The notes beneath the pieces are model-generated. The model saw nothing but the letters and a program-made list of their open reading frames with translations, had not been told where the DNA came from and did not search any database. Positions 63,642 to 64,000 of a stretch of 64,000 nt of DNA are shown here, piece after piece (position 1 is the stretch's first letter; the number at the start of each line of letters is the position of its first letter). The stretch lies in contig NZ_WBVS01000003.1 of NCBI RefSeq assembly GCF_009193305.1, positions 62,001 to 126,000 on the forward strand, given 5' to 3'. Source of the DNA: Bifidobacterium cebidarum (GTDB taxonomy: Bacteria; Actinomycetota; Actinomycetes; Actinomycetales; Bifidobacteriaceae). Made by a program: the position numbers and the translations under genes.

Positions 63642-64000
63642 ATGGATAAGACGCAGTATACGAATCTTGCCAAGGCATGGGAATTTGCCGAGGATCATGC
63701 CAGGCAGCGTGAAGCCCAACCGGTTGTTGCGGCCCGCGAAGTAGCCGAACAGACGGGCCAGCCTCAGGGATCCGCAGCCCAGGCGCAGCTGCTGGCCCTG
63801 CTGGCGCGTATTACCGGCGCTTCTTCAGTAATTGCCATCGGCACGGGCTCTTTGGTGGAAACCATGCAATTGGTGCATGCATTGAACGGCACCGGGCAAC
63901 TCACCGCCGTCGATTCCACCGCGCAAGGCATCGCGATGATTCGCAAGGCGTTCTCTGAGCTGCAGGACACCACCGATACGTCATTGCGTGCGGTCAATGC
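63642..64000 (+). CDS. O-methyltransferase, family 3 (partial, runs off the right edge)
   Basis: The first 119 residues are visible, GAGGAAC before ATG 63642. SAM-binding Rossmann start SSVIAIGTGSLVETMQLVHAL and the acidic strand end TAVDSTAQGIAMIRKAF match class I O-methyltransferases of the catechol type, although the usual GxG(T)GYS motif is altered to GTGSLVE. The N-terminal QPQGSAAQAQLLALLARI is the family's cap helix. The substrate is unknown. Same strand as sdhAB, 73 bp downstream. Confidence 0.85.
   Translation, partial: MDKTQYTNLAKAWEFAEDHARQREAQPVVAAREVAEQTGQPQGSAAQAQLLALLARITGASSVIAIGTGSLVETMQLVHALNGTGQLTAVDSTAQGIAMIRKAFSELQDTTDTSLRAVN

Overview
The window reads as chromosomal DNA of a high-G+C Gram-positive gut actinobacterium, most likely Bifidobacterium and probably the B. 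longum group. The evidence is the protein-level resemblance of the housekeeping genes (PiT transporter with its DUF47 partner, MetY, PdxK, YraN-ComM-DprA, a soluble-looking SdhA/SdhB pair), AGGAGG-type ribosome binding sites, and small two-component and ABC modules typical of that genus. No rRNA, tRNA, CRISPR array or complete insertion sequence was found. Species assignment is inference.

Layout. (1) 1-8880: a type I restriction-modification locus (hsdR, hsdM, hsdS on the minus strand) with a tyrosine recombinase, a second full hsdS on the plus strand, a silent hsdS half-cassette at the left edge, and four copies of a 14-bp core in opposing orientations. This is the architecture of a phase-variable shufflon. 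In the orientation given here, the hsdS directly behind hsdM is only a half gene. (2) 8965-12722: a NarL-type two-component pair, then a DUF47/PiT phosphate transport operon. (3) 12893-25541: a GH13 alpha-glucosidase/amylase, DEAD-box helicase, NCS2 uracil permease, histidine phosphatase, exonuclease-like protein, Dtd, membrane proteins, MmuM, an MFS transporter and a PASTA/poly-Gln protein. (4) 25686-28462: TetR plus a 14-TM MFS pump, and a Gdx/SugE guanidinium exporter behind a recognisable guanidine-III riboswitch. (5) 28573-34236: accessory DNA in which three cargo units (GNAT; TetR+MFS; HipA-like kinase) are each separated by remnants of the 3' end of ychF, ending at the intact ychF. This looks like repeated integration into the end of ychF. 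(6) 34202-41189: ychF, proC, a proline iminopeptidase, and an unusual tandem histidine kinase whose response regulator is preceded by a 21-bp periodic array of six sites. (7) 41207-48946: MacB/LolD-type ABC exporter, MetY, PdxK.

(8) 47780-56796 is the most interesting block. A LuxR-type regulator and its histidine kinase are followed by five paralogous exported proteins, four lipoproteins and one membrane-anchored. The lipoproteins share a Phe-Ser/Thr-Gly-Pro motif and four conserved cysteines. They are linked to a three-gene ABC exporter whose adaptor carries a peptidoglycan-binding domain. I do not recognise a described system with this composition. (9) 57043-64000: yraN, comM, dprA, sdhA, sdhB and the start of an O-methyltransferase.

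How the parts fit: region 1 generates variable DNA methylation and restriction. Regions 4 and 5 are efflux and stress cargo, each with visible local control (palindromic TetR operators, a riboswitch). Regions 6-8 are three envelope-sensing and export modules built from histidine kinases, LuxR regulators and FtsX/MacB-type ABC systems.
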